Positions 1 through 8,386 are shown, numbered from the stretch's first letter. The stretch is 46,227 bases of DNA from Aquipseudomonas alcaligenes (GCF_003205495.1 NZ_QJRX01000012.1:1-46227); one strand, 5' to 3'. The notes: a model not told the origin generated them from the sequence alone. A program made the numbers and translations.

Positions 1-826
1 CCCAAGCTGTTCCACTGGCAGATTCGAGGCTGCTGCCTCGACCTCTTCCTTGAAAGAGGCTCTCCACTTTTTGCATGGCGCGGATGTTGGGCACTACCTC
101 CTTCTGCTGTGCGTTCGGGGAGCTATCACCCAGCACCGTGGTGATAAACGAAAGTGCTTCTTTGGGCTTGACCTTGCGATCAGCCAGGGCCCGCATGCGG
201 TACATGAATTCGTCCCATTGCGAGACAGCGATACCGAGTTGTTTCTTTACGGCCTGTGGGTCGAAGCGGGTGCTGTGGGGCACCTTGATAGCACGCGTCG
301 TTCCATCCAGGGCGATGGTCAGGGTGTTGTTACACACAACGCGCACTATGGTCGGGGTTGCGGTTGTGGCTAGGGTACCGTCGCAGGAGGTAGCCAGCAG
401 CAGGTAACCGTTGACCTGGTCGTTGCCCTTTAGTGCAGTGCCTTGCCCTGTACGGGCCAGTGCCCAGAATTTGCGGCCACCTTTAAGTACGCCAGCGGTT
501 TCCAGCTCATAGCCGGAGACCTCGGTCAGATCACGATAGAACTCCAGCACCTCGCGCGGCTGCACCGTGTGATAGCGTCTGGAGACCACCGATAGCGGTG
601 CTTTGCTGTCAGACCGGAACAGCACCTTCTGCTCTGGGAAAGAATGGATCGTGCCGAGATGGCCGATCGCATCTGACTTGAAGTGCACTGGGCTTTCCAG
701 GATCTGCCAGTCCATTCCAGCTTCACGCTGCCAGACCTCGATCGGTTGTTTCTGAGTGAGCTGGTTACCAAGACCATGCCAGGGCGCATCGCCGACATAG
801 GCCATTTGTTCGATGAGATGGGCCAT
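1..826 (-). CDS. DUF932 phage/plasmid-like protein, 3' end cut by window
   Basis: The reading frame is open from an ATG at 826 down to base 1 with no stop, so about 275 residues are visible and the C-terminus lies off the left edge. An AAGGAGT ribosome site sits 6 bases before the ATG. Near the N-terminus is YVGDAPWHGLG, the hallmark of DUF932 (TIGR03299, 'phage/plasmid-like protein'). At the visible end, SLFQGRGRG and then SGTAW match the family's conserved C-terminal stretch that precedes an LLNAVTEYVDH-like motif. The family is common on plasmids, phages and integrated islands; its biochemical role is not settled. It supports reading the left half of the window as mobile DNA. Confidence 0.85.
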   Translation of the reverse strand, partial: MAHLIEQMAYVGDAPWHGLGNQLTQKQPIEVWQREAGMDWQILESPVHFKSDAIGHLGTIHSFPEQKVLFRSDSKAPLSVVSRRYHTVQPREVLEFYRDLTEVSGYELETAGVLKGGRKFWALARTGQGTALKGNDQVNGYLLLATSCDGTLATTATPTIVRVVCNNTLTIALDGTTRAIKVPHSTRFDPQAVKKQLGIAVSQWDEFMYRMRALADRKVKPKEALSFITTVLGDSSPNAQQKEVVPNIRAMQKVESLFQGRGRGSSLESASGTAW

Positions 827-943
827 TACTGACTCCTTGCCAGAGAGGCTTGCCAATAGATCCACCTGCGCCCGAGATCTCTGGGCGAGTCAGGTGTAAT
901 CACTGCGGTGAGAAATGAAGAGGTGATGTGGTGCGGTGAGCAG

Positions 944-1279
944 CTACTGCTCCGGAACCGAGAAGGCGTGACCACAGGCTTGGCATTGGTAATTGTCCAG
1001 CACATGCAGGTCGATTTTCTCGCCTACCTGTGCGCCAGCCAGGCCTCCTACCGCACTGCCGGCCAGGCCGCCGAGAATGGCGCCGGCAAGACCGCCAAGT
1101 GCGGCACCGATGGGGCCAGCGACCATGCCTAGCGCTGCACCGCCCTGAGCACCAGCCATAGCGCTGGCAGCACCAGTTGCAGCGCCACCTACTGCGCCGA
1201 CGGTACCGCCCAGCTTGCGGCCGATATTGCGTGTGATGATTTGAGAAGAGTTACATGCGGGGCAAAGGATCGACATCAT
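944..1279 (-). CDS. Small glycine-zipper protein with two zinc-ribbon CxxC knuckles
   Basis: 111 residues. CPAC near the N-terminus (about residues 6-9) and CQAC near the C-terminus (about 98-101) form a split CxxC/CxxC pair. Between them are some 65 residues almost wholly of Gly, Ala and small hydrophobics with repeated GxxxG spacing, a glycine-zipper pattern typical of segments that pack into membranes. An AGGAGT site lies 7 bases upstream of the first of two adjacent ATGs. I cannot name a family; zinc-ribbon plus glycine-zipper proteins of this size are usually annotated as hypothetical. It is transcribed towards the DUF932 gene with a 117-base gap, so it could share a transcript with it. 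Confidence 0.7.
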   Translation of the reverse strand: MMSILCPACNSSQIITRNIGRKLGGTVGAVGGAATGAASAMAGAQGGAALGMVAGPIGAALGGLAGAILGGLAGSAVGGLAGAQVGEKIDLHVLDNYQCQACGHAFSVPEQ

Positions 1280-1488
1280 TCAGACTCCTGTACAACGGGA
1301 AGGGGCTGAAGAGGGCGATACGAGCCCGTCTTCCCATTAGTAATACAGGTCTGAAATTTTTTTGTATCCAGAGAGGCTCGAAACCTTCCTGTCGGAGGCA
1401 TGGAGCAACTGGCTTCTGCAGTTTTGACGCGATAACGTGAGGCCTAATAACACATCGGCTTTGTGTAAGAAGCTGCAAGGAAGATCTT

Positions 1489-3624
1489 GTGCACGATGCA
1501 GATAGACGCTGTCAGGAGTACTTTCAGGATCGGTATGTGCATCACCTAAGGGCTTGGTCACCTGGAAAGGCCCTTAATGAATGCTTGCACGATTTTCTGG
1601 ATCAGCGACCCAGTGGCAAATACACCTCACGAAACCGTACAGTGGGGCTTATTTCTTCTGAGTTCTGGTGGGAGTTTTCGGTAGTTGCTGAGGCTGACTT
1701 AGTAAGTCAGGTGCTTGCGCGTGTACTGCATTTTGATGACGTGATCAGTACTAAGCTGTTGGATCACCTAGCAGTTCACCACCCTGGTCAGCTGCGCTGG
1801 GCCATTCGCTACTCCAAGCTTTTCACGCGCAGAGACTCGCCTCTGTGGGTGCATCTGCGGAGCCGCTGCACTGGCGATGAGTGGCAGACGTTCTTCGGAG
1901 TTTGCGAGCGCCTGCTGCTGCAGCTGGAACCCTTTGAGGCCATGATTACGAGTGCTGAGCGCCAACTGCAGTCTCTGACGCTTTTAGAACTGCTTTCCTA
2001 TCTCAGCGTATTGGCCTATGTCCGTCTCGGGGAGGCTGGTGACGATCCTGCAGGCATGGATTGGGTTGCTTATGAGCGGATCATCCTGCGTAAGCTGAAG
2101 TTTTGTAGCGAGTCCGACTTTCGGCTCTCTACGGAGGTGTTTGGCCGTTCGTTGAGACAACATTTGTCGCCTATGTTGTTTCCGCAGCCCGGGGAAGGCG
2201 CGGGATGCGCTGTGAATCTAGAAGCGGTCGGCGTGATGATTGAGGCAACGCGCGAGCTCATTGACTATGAGGGCTCCATCGACTGGTTTTGCTTCGATGC
2301 AGAATGCGATTACCAGCTCGAGCCTGGGCAATCAGTCATTTTCAACAAAACAGACGAGGGTACCCGGCGCTGGCAGCGTACTGAGCGGAAAACCCAGCTG
2401 CTGTGGTGCTACTGGATGCGCCGCGCGGTCGATGTCTTTGCGGCTTCTGAGCTGGCTGGGAAGGTCATCGGTAGCGCTGAAAGCCATGAAGCCAACCAGC
2501 TTGCCTACATCAAAGCGATTCGTAGTCAGCTCTATCTGCAGGTGGTTTTTGGGTTGGGCGAAAGCATCAGGCTTAACAATGGAGCGGAGGTCTCGCTGCA
2601 TCACGCCATGCTGGCCAGTGAGCTGACTAACGCCTTTTTCGAGCAGGCCTATCTGCGACCTTATAGGGGATACCTGGCTGACTCCGGTGATCCAATAGTG
2701 GCAATGGGGCGTTTGGCGTTTGAGGGGCTGCTGCAGGGCGAGAATCGCTTTCCCATGACCTGGTCGGAGTTGCCGGAGAAAGTGGCGCGGATCCGCGCGT
2801 GGACGGTCAGTGATGAGCATCCCGCGGGGGATCCAGAGGCCGCCAAAGCCATTCTGCAGTTTTGGACCAGTGATCTTCAGGCGCTGTCCGAGCAGATCAA
2901 GCAAGCGCCTAATCAACCGACGCCAAGGCTATACGAGCGGCCGTTCTACAAAATCGGCCGCTTCAGCTTTAAGTTTCCCTGGATAGCAGGAAGACAGAAC
3001 AGCCTCACAGCCGCAGTAAACAATTTGCGTCGCGTAGATCCGCGCAGATCCGAGCTTCGTAACGAAACTGAACGTGTCGAACACGAACTGGCTGCGTCTC
3101 TTCGGCAGCGAGGTTTCCGGGTGGTGGTGGGCTACCAGCCGCCTCGCATGGATGAGGGGGATGCAGGAGAGATCGATGTACTGGCGTGCCTCGAAGGCGT
3201 GTTGCTATTGCTCGAGGTCAAGTCAGGATTTATCCGGTCCAACGGCCACGAAGTCTGGCTTCATCGCACGAATACGTTGCGTAAGGCTGCTAGGCAGCTG
3301 AAGCGTAAAAGCCCTGCGGTGCTCACAGCATTGCTGGCGGACTCTGACTTGCGTAACGCGCTGGGGCTGGCGATTTCCGATCCGTCGCCGGCCTTGCACA
3401 CGTGGGTTGTAGACACCTCGATTGAGCTGGATGGGGAGGTTGTTGATGACGCTCTAGTGATATCTCGAGAAGTCCTGGAGGTCGCGCTACGTGATGAGCA
3501 GCATCACCTGAGGGCGTTCGATCAGGAAGAGGAGACGATATCTACACTTTATCCGGACGGATTCAGCGCTCAGGCATTTGTTCGAGTCATTGAGCGCAAT
3601 GAGGTTTGGCGGGGCTTACTTTAA
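1489..3624 (+). CDS. Large uncharacterised protein with C-terminal PD-(D/E)XK nuclease-like motif
   Basis: 711 residues. The GTG start at 1489 is chosen because AAGGAAG (1477-1483) lies 5 bases upstream. Residues 1-500 are mixed helical with no family I recognise. Near residues 561-580 the sequence EIDVLA, a hydrophobic strand, then LEVKSG gives D563, E576 and K578, the D-(X)n-ExK core of restriction-type nucleases; preceding LRQRGFRVVVGYQ fits the usual first helix and strand. This is also the layout of NERD-type nuclease domains. The gene stands alone, divergent from the zinc-knuckle gene, with a 485-base gap after it. By position in a defence-rich island it may be a stand-alone defence or DNA-processing nuclease. 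That role is inference; the motif is visible. Confidence 0.75.
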   Translation: MHDADRRCQEYFQDRYVHHLRAWSPGKALNECLHDFLDQRPSGKYTSRNRTVGLISSEFWWEFSVVAEADLVSQVLARVLHFDDVISTKLLDHLAVHHPGQLRWAIRYSKLFTRRDSPLWVHLRSRCTGDEWQTFFGVCERLLLQLEPFEAMITSAERQLQSLTLLELLSYLSVLAYVRLGEAGDDPAGMDWVAYERIILRKLKFCSESDFRLSTEVFGRSLRQHLSPMLFPQPGEGAGCAVNLEAVGVMIEATRELIDYEGSIDWFCFDAECDYQLEPGQSVIFNKTDEGTRRWQRTERKTQLLWCYWMRRAVDVFAASELAGKVIGSAESHEANQLAYIKAIRSQLYLQVVFGLGESIRLNNGAEVSLHHAMLASELTNAFFEQAYLRPYRGYLADSGDPIVAMGRLAFEGLLQGENRFPMTWSELPEKVARIRAWTVSDEHPAGDPEAAKAILQFWTSDLQALSEQIKQAPNQPTPRLYERPFYKIGRFSFKFPWIAGRQNSLTAAVNNLRRVDPRRSELRNETERVEHELAASLRQRGFRVVVGYQPPRMDEGDAGEIDVLACLEGVLLLLEVKSGFIRSNGHEVWLHRTNTLRKAARQLKRKSPAVLTALLADSDLRNALGLAISDPSPALHTWVVDTSIELDGEVVDDALVISREVLEVALRDEQHHLRAFDQEEETISTLYPDGFSAQAFVRVIERNEVWRGLL

Positions 3625-4109
3625 GCGGCGAGGTGATCGTCGCATTTGCTGTCGGCAAGCTCGAGCACGGGGCTGCTTACCAATTTGCTAAGGGCCGTTA
3701 GTGACCTCAGGTTCGGATGTGTCCGAAAGCTTTACGGGCGGAAAGTTTACGCGTCGCGACACGTGAGGAGCGAGGTTATGGTCATCTCGTCACTACCGAG
3801 GAGGCCTTTCATGATCATTCTGAGCTCACTGAGTGAATACCTCATGCTGCTGGGGTCGACGCTGCTGATGATTGGGTTGGCACGGCTCGCGTACGGCGGT
3901 TGTGTCATCTGATTGAGTTTGGCCGGGGCAGGTGATGGGGATGGTCAGATGCCGTCTATCTGCGTGATAACGGTCCGTCCACTCTCATGATGAGGATCCG
4001 TCCAAATTGATGGTGCGAGGCTGTTCTTGTCGGGGCAGTCACTCTGAAGGGGAAGCGCAGCTTCTAGCCAGCTTCTCCTCAGATGTGCTGCGTCTCTTTG
4101 CCAAATTGC
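3625..4109. other. Intergenic stretch of 485 bases
   Basis: Between the convergent PD-(D/E)XK gene and the pRiA4b-like gene. Apart from one possible 33-codon membrane peptide (listed separately) I see no convincing gene, RNA gene or strong hairpin. Two short similar words (GGTCCGTCCA near 3974 and GGATCCGTCCA near 3995) are present but not clearly meaningful. Confidence 0.5.
3811..3912 (+). CDS. Possible small membrane peptide (33 codons)
   Basis: An ATG at 3811 preceded by a strong GAGGAGG at 6-base spacing opens a 33-codon frame that is mostly hydrophobic (for example EYLMLLGSTLLMIGLARLAYGG), enough for one membrane span. The frame extends further upstream, but this start has the best ribosome site. 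Small hydrophobic peptides in islands are sometimes toxins or anchors, but nothing here identifies it. It may be chance. Confidence 0.3.
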   Translation: MIILSSLSEYLMLLGSTLLMIGLARLAYGGCVI

Positions 4110-4691
4110 TCAGCCCCAGAAGTTGTTGCAGATCCGCTGTACTGCCGCATTGGCTGCTCGCTGATCAAACAGCTCGGGATTGAAGCTGCCTCCTGCCCAC
4201 ACCAGGGCGCTGTGGCCTTCTTTGCTTTCTGATTGCTGGAGCGAAGCCAGAAAGTCCAGATAGCCCGGCACACCGCCAACATCCTCTGGTGGGCAGGCGC
4301 GGGCGCCGTCGAGTACTTCGCACCAGGTGCCGCTGACGTCACTAGGCTCTACGGTTTCGATCGCGATCACATGCTGCCAGCTGTCGCCGAAGTCGTAGAG
4401 GTAGCGCAGTCGATCAATGTCCTTCAGCAGGCGACGCAGTTTAGTTTTTCGGTCATCCAGCGCGTCATCGAACATGTGCATCAGTTCGGCGTCCAGAGGT
4501 AGGTAGCGATTCATACCGTCGCTGAACTCATGCATGTGGCTGCTGTGCCAGCCAAAGGCAGCTTGGATGAAGTGATGCAGCTTGCGTAATGTACAGTCGC
4601 CGCTCACGCGAATGCGTCGCCAGATCGGCGGATTGAAGTGCAGCGGCTCCAGCTGAATATGCAGGGTGTAGAGCAGGGGATACGTGGCCAT
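4110..4691 (-). CDS. pRiA4b ORF-3-like protein (IS1096 TnpR-like family)
   Basis: 193 residues. The pattern LHIQLEPLHFNPPIWRRIRV at the N-terminus, then LHHFIQAAFGW with SHMHEF, and later YLYDFGDSWQHVI and CPPEDVGGVPGYLDFL is that of the plasmid pRiA4b ORF-3-like family (PF07929), known from plasmids and islands but of unknown activity. It starts 14 bases after the stop of the WYL regulator on the same strand, so the two probably form one transcript with the regulator first. Length is normal for a single-domain member. I infer it belongs to the regulator's accessory module; it is not shown to be enzymatic. Confidence 0.85.
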   Translation of the reverse strand: MATYPLLYTLHIQLEPLHFNPPIWRRIRVSGDCTLRKLHHFIQAAFGWHSSHMHEFSDGMNRYLPLDAELMHMFDDALDDRKTKLRRLLKDIDRLRYLYDFGDSWQHVIAIETVEPSDVSGTWCEVLDGARACPPEDVGGVPGYLDFLASLQQSESKEGHSALVWAGGSFNPELFDQRAANAAVQRICNNFWG

Positions 4692-4705
4692 TCAGGCTCC
4701 GTTGG

Positions 4706-5581
4706 TCAGTGGTACAGCCAAGGCTGCAGTTCATCCAGGTTGGCAACCACGATCTGCTGAGCTGTCGCCTTGGCATGTACCTTGGTCGGGTCGATCTGGT
4801 AGCGCTGCAACACGTACTGCACCAGAGCACCGCGGGTTTCGATCAGCAGTTGGCCGTCCTGCATGCCGTAGTCGGCCTCGATGATTGTGCGTTGCTCGGG
4901 CTTCAGGCGCGAGTCGGGCACAATCATGACTGCGAGCTCGGTATTCCATCCGCTATCCAAGTCCCGGGTGTGTTCTGACAAATCGTCCATTAGTCCGGGC
5001 TCGCCACGGAAGCGGCTTAGCACAAAGTCCCGGTAGTCCCGGTTCTTCTCGCAGTAAGCGCGTACATGCCAACGCATACCTGTGTAGATCAGGGTGTGTG
5101 GAGCAATCAACCTGGTCTCAACGTCCGGGGTGCTGAAAGACACATACTCGCATTCCAGTCGCAGCCCCTCTCGGCAGGCTTTGAGCAGGGGACGTAACAC
5201 CTCTGGGCGAACAGATCGATCTGGTACGCCCAGTACTTCGGTGTGGGCATAGGCTAGGGCCAGCCCATCGATATGAGGCGCCCGCTCGTAGTTTTGATTG
5301 AGCAGATGCAGGTAAGCGCTGGCGCTGTCGTCAATGAACAGTGGCTTGAAGTGGCGGCTTGGCACATACCCCTTCAAATGTTTGTCGTATTCCAGATTCT
5401 TCGGCGCGTAGTCAGCGATGTAGGAGTTGATGTCCTTCGACGCCTGCTGGCGGCTGATGCCGAAGCTCTGCATCAGGTGGCCTGTAGTCAAACGGCCTTC
5501 CCACCAGGCGACTGTCTCGATCAGTCGGTAGCGCAGCGCCAGATCCCAGCGCACGGATTCGATTGCTTGCTTGCGTTTCAT
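4706..5581 (-). CDS. WYL-domain transcriptional regulator (CapW/BrxR-like)
   Basis: 291 residues. Residues about 10-60 form a winged helix (GRLTTGHLMQSFGISRQQASKDI). A WYL domain lies near 135-205, with the typical RWHVRAYCE and YRDFVLSRFRG blocks, and a C-terminal WCX-like extension near 215-291. This architecture and length are those of CapW/BrxR repressors, which guard CBASS, BREX and other defence loci and are thought to sense a ligand or nucleic acid through WYL. A GGAGAGG ribosome site precedes the ATG. It is divergent from rmuC; the 126 bases between the two starts hold a small inverted repeat that could be its operator. No BREX or CBASS gene is present, so its target is open; rmuC and the genes after it are the obvious candidates. 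Confidence 0.85.
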   Translation of the reverse strand: MKRKQAIESVRWDLALRYRLIETVAWWEGRLTTGHLMQSFGISRQQASKDINSYIADYAPKNLEYDKHLKGYVPSRHFKPLFIDDSASAYLHLLNQNYERAPHIDGLALAYAHTEVLGVPDRSVRPEVLRPLLKACREGLRLECEYVSFSTPDVETRLIAPHTLIYTGMRWHVRAYCEKNRDYRDFVLSRFRGEPGLMDDLSEHTRDLDSGWNTELAVMIVPDSRLKPEQRTIIEADYGMQDGQLLIETRGALVQYVLQRYQIDPTKVHAKATAQQIVVANLDELQPWLYH

Positions 5582-5604
5582 GGCCTCTCCATCTGCTCGA
5601 AAAC

Positions 5605-5622
5605 TTTACCTGTACGAGTAAA
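5605..5622. promoter_or_regulatory. Inverted repeat in divergent WYL-regulator/rmuC promoter region
   Basis: TTTAC (5605-5609) and GTAAA (5618-5622) are perfect 5-base arms around an 8-base spacer, within the intergenic region between two divergent genes. WYL regulators of the CapW/BrxR type bind inverted repeats next to their own genes, so this is a plausible operator. The arms are short and the call rests on position. Confidence 0.35.
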
Positions 5623-5707
5623 CACTGTGGATGCGTCGTCTTAAGCTACATATTCTGATGGCGTCATTCAAGTTGGCGCAGTGACCGCCACGAAAAGGAG
5701 AGGCATC

Positions 5708-7288
5708 GTGAACGGTATTGGAATGTCTTGGGGAGTAGCGGGTATCGCTCTGCTGTCGGTATGCGTGATGGCACTGGCATTGTTCTGGCAAATCATGCGC
5801 CGTCGAGAGGCTGTGGCCACTCTGCAGCATTACCAGCTACAGCTGGGGCAGTTGCAGCAGCAGAATCAGCAGCAAGAGACTGATCTGCGTGAGCAGACGG
5901 CTGCCGCACGAGCAGAAAAAGCTCATGCCGAACAGCTACAGCGACAGCTGGACTTTGCCCAAGAGGAGCTCGCTGGCCTGCGCGATGAGCAGAAACAACT
6001 GCTCGCCCAGTTGGCCGATGCGCAAAGCCAGGCCAGCGCGGCGCGTGCTCAGCACGGCCAATTGCTACAGCAACATGCTGAGCTCAAGCAGTCTCATGAG
6101 CGCCTGCAGAGCAGCCATGAGGTGATGCAGGATAAGTTCGCCAATCTGTCCAAGGAGCACGCCACCCTCAGTAGCAGCCTGGAGCAGAAGCAGCAGCACT
6201 TTGCCGAGCAACAAAAACTGCTCAAGGAAAGCCGCGATCAGCTCAAGCTGGAATTCGAGCAGCTTGCTGGGCAAATCTTCGAGGCCAAAGGCCAAGCCTT
6301 CTCGCAACATAGCCAGCAGTCTCTAGATGCGTTGCTCAAACCCTTCCGTGAACAGATCGAAGGCTTCCGTACCAAGGTCGAAGACATTCACCACAAGGAT
6401 GTCCAGCAGCAGGCCGCGCTGACCCAGGAGTTGCTGCACCTCAAGGAGCTCAACCAGCAGATCACCCAGGAGGCGCACGACCTGGCCACCGCACTTAAGG
6501 GCCAGAAGAAAGCTCAGGGCAACTGGGGCGAGCTGGTGCTGGAGAACGTCCTGGAGCGCTCCGGCCTGGTCAACGGGCGCGACTTTAAACGTGAGGTCAG
6601 CATCAATGGCGAGGAGAATCGCCAGCGCCCGGACGTGATCGTCTACCTGCCGCAGGGCAAGCACTTGATCATCGATGCCAAGGTCTCGCTCAATGCCTAC
6701 ACCCGCTACATCAATGCCGAGGATGATGCTGAGCGGCGGCTGGCCCTCAACGAGCACGTTATGGCAATTGGGCAGCGCATCAAGGAGCTGGCCAACCGGC
6801 ATTACTTCGATCTACCGGGGCTGAATGCGCCGGAGATGGTGTTCATGTTTGTGCCCATCGAATCGGCCTTCGTCGAGGCGCTCAAGGCGGACGAGACTCT
6901 GTTCCAGAAAGCCATCGAGCAGAACGTCCTGGTCGCCACCCCGACCACCTTGCTCACCAGCCTCAACATCGTGCGTCAGCTCTGGCGTTTCGAGGACCAG
7001 AACAAGCACACCGCTGAGCTGGCCGAGCGCGCTGGTAAGGTCTACGACAAGCTGCGCACCTTCCTCGGCAGCATGGATGCCATCGGTAACAGCCTGGACA
7101 AGGCCCAGGACGCCTACCGTAAGGCGCGTGATCAACTGGTCAGTGGTAAGGCTAATCTCGTTAAGCAGGTCAATGACTTCCGCCAACTGGGTGTGGCAGT
7201 TAAAGGTGAGCTGGACGAAACCTGGGTGGACCGAGCAGATCTTGAACTGGCCTTGGTTGAGCATGAGCCCAGCGAGTCGGCACAGTAA
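5708..7288 (+). CDS. rmuC: RmuC-family DNA recombination protein (accessory copy)
   Basis: RmuC family: an N-terminal membrane segment (GVAGIALLSVCVMALALFW), a long Gln/Glu-rich coiled coil (roughly residues 35-210), then the RmuC core. The core has GNWGELVLENVLERSGL, the nuclease-type strands RPDVIVYLP and HLIIDAKVSLNAY, and MVFMFVPIESAF. The DAK motif fits the PD-(D/E)XK-like core attributed to RmuC, which limits inversions at short repeats in E. coli. GTG at 5708 is chosen because AAGGAG (5695-5700) lies 7 bases before it; an earlier GTG at 5681 has no ribosome site. Pseudomonas normally has a chromosomal rmuC, so this copy inside a tRNA island beside a defence-type regulator is likely acquired and possibly antiviral. 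That role is inference. Confidence 0.88.
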   Translation: MNGIGMSWGVAGIALLSVCVMALALFWQIMRRREAVATLQHYQLQLGQLQQQNQQQETDLREQTAAARAEKAHAEQLQRQLDFAQEELAGLRDEQKQLLAQLADAQSQASAARAQHGQLLQQHAELKQSHERLQSSHEVMQDKFANLSKEHATLSSSLEQKQQHFAEQQKLLKESRDQLKLEFEQLAGQIFEAKGQAFSQHSQQSLDALLKPFREQIEGFRTKVEDIHHKDVQQQAALTQELLHLKELNQQITQEAHDLATALKGQKKAQGNWGELVLENVLERSGLVNGRDFKREVSINGEENRQRPDVIVYLPQGKHLIIDAKVSLNAYTRYINAEDDAERRLALNEHVMAIGQRIKELANRHYFDLPGLNAPEMVFMFVPIESAFVEALKADETLFQKAIEQNVLVATPTTLLTSLNIVRQLWRFEDQNKHTAELAERAGKVYDKLRTFLGSMDAIGNSLDKAQDAYRKARDQLVSGKANLVKQVNDFRQLGVAVKGELDETWVDRADLELALVEHEPSESAQ

Positions 7289-7314
7289 GCGCACTGGGGC
7301 ATAGGAGGTGGTGT

Positions 7315-7668
7315 ATGCAGGAGTCGTACGACTTTGCGTTCGAGAGTTTTCGGTTGGTGCAACTGTGCGACCAATTTCTAAAGGGAGCGGCTGTCGACGG
7401 GGAAATCGTGTTCCATAGCGTGGGCACTGAAAGTCGACTCGACGCAGCCTCCTTCTTTTTTTCGGATGCTGATCTTGAAGCATTGAAAACGTCGGGTTTT
7501 AAAAACTCTGTGCTCTCGCTCCTGGATGACCTGATCATCTATCGCGCGCGATGCCAGGAGCAGAATTGCCGCGACGGTATTTTGCGGTTGGAGCAGCCCA
7601 AGCCATCTGTTGTCTGGCTGGAGAGTGGGGGTGGCGACGTCATTATTCGGGCCCGTCGAGGTTGGTAG
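7315..7668 (+). CDS. Hypothetical protein, 117 residues
   Basis: An ATG at 7315 with a near-perfect AGGAGGT site supports real translation. The protein is mixed alpha/beta without signal peptide or membrane span; I recognise no family. It begins 26 bases after rmuC and ends 16 bases before the next start, so it is probably cotranscribed with both. Its only oddities are two Cys late in the sequence (CQEQNC) and a C-terminal strand GGGDVIIRARRGW. It may be a partner of rmuC or of the UDG-like protein downstream. Confidence 0.65.
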   Translation: MQESYDFAFESFRLVQLCDQFLKGAAVDGEIVFHSVGTESRLDAASFFFSDADLEALKTSGFKNSVLSLLDDLIIYRARCQEQNCRDGILRLEQPKPSVVWLESGGGDVIIRARRGW

Positions 7669-7684
7669 CCAGGGAGCAGTGTCA

Positions 7685-8386
7685 ATGCAGTCGGTAGATT
7701 TAAAACAGCGTCTTTGGGATGCCTACCAAGCGGTGCTTAGCCAAGAGATGCTGGCCAAGTTTGATGGCTGTAGCGATGGGTTGACCGGAGTGTTCTTGCC
7801 CTCGGCAGCAGAAAAACCGATGAGGCTTATGATCGTTGGTATGGAGACTCGCGCCTGGAATGGCTCTTTCAAGCAGATCCATGACGGAGATCTGAGAGGC
7901 TACATTGAGGATTCCATGTGCAAGCACCAGGCGTATCTAGATATGCCGCCTGCTCGATCCTGCTTTGGTCGTTTTCACCAATACGCTGCGGCAAAGCTTG
8001 GCTGTTCTCGTAAGGAGGTCGGCTGGGGCAATTTATTTGCGGTGGCCTATAAGAAGGGCTCACCTAAGAAGGACTCCAAATCATTTGCTGCTGTGCAGGA
8101 GCTGTCTATGCAGTTGCTGCGTGAGCAGTTGAGGGTCATACAGCCTCAGTCGATCATATTTGTCACGGGCTGGCGTTATGACTCGGACCTAAAACGATCT
8201 TTGGATGGGCTGATCGACCGCAGCGAGGTACTGATAAAGAAGGCGCTGTGGGAGTTTTATCTTGGCGATACCTTGTGTTACCGCACAAGTCATCCTCGCC
8301 ACGTCACTGCTGCACAGCACCGGGACTCTGCCCTCAGCAAAATCTCTGCGTATCTGAGCGCCAGCCAAGGGGACGTGGCCTGCTAA
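7685..8386 (+). CDS. Uracil-DNA-glycosylase-superfamily-like protein
   Basis: 233 residues from the ATG at 7685 (GGGAG 9 bases upstream). I chose this start over an in-frame one at 7610, which overlaps the previous gene. The order of blocks resembles the UDG superfamily: MRLMIVGMETRAWN where families 4/5 have VGEAPG; then FGRFHQYAAAKLG; WGNLFAVAYK in place of the N-containing strand; LREQLRVIQPQSIIFVTG matching the P-hhhhh-G strand; and YRTSHPRHV where the family has HPS. The first catalytic motif is not canonical, so glycosylase activity is doubtful; a fold-level match is the claim. It sits 75 bases upstream of the SMC operon on the same strand, so it may be part of that system. Confidence 0.55.
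   Translation: MQSVDLKQRLWDAYQAVLSQEMLAKFDGCSDGLTGVFLPSAAEKPMRLMIVGMETRAWNGSFKQIHDGDLRGYIEDSMCKHQAYLDMPPARSCFGRFHQYAAAKLGCSRKEVGWGNLFAVAYKKGSPKKDSKSFAAVQELSMQLLREQLRVIQPQSIIFVTGWRYDSDLKRSLDGLIDRSEVLIKKALWEFYLGDTLCYRTSHPRHVTAAQHRDSALSKISAYLSASQGDVAC

Noticed and set aside
4706..5581. A BREX or CBASS locus, from the BrxR/CapW-like regulator
   Set aside because: No PglZ, BrxC, cyclase or Cap effector is present in the window.
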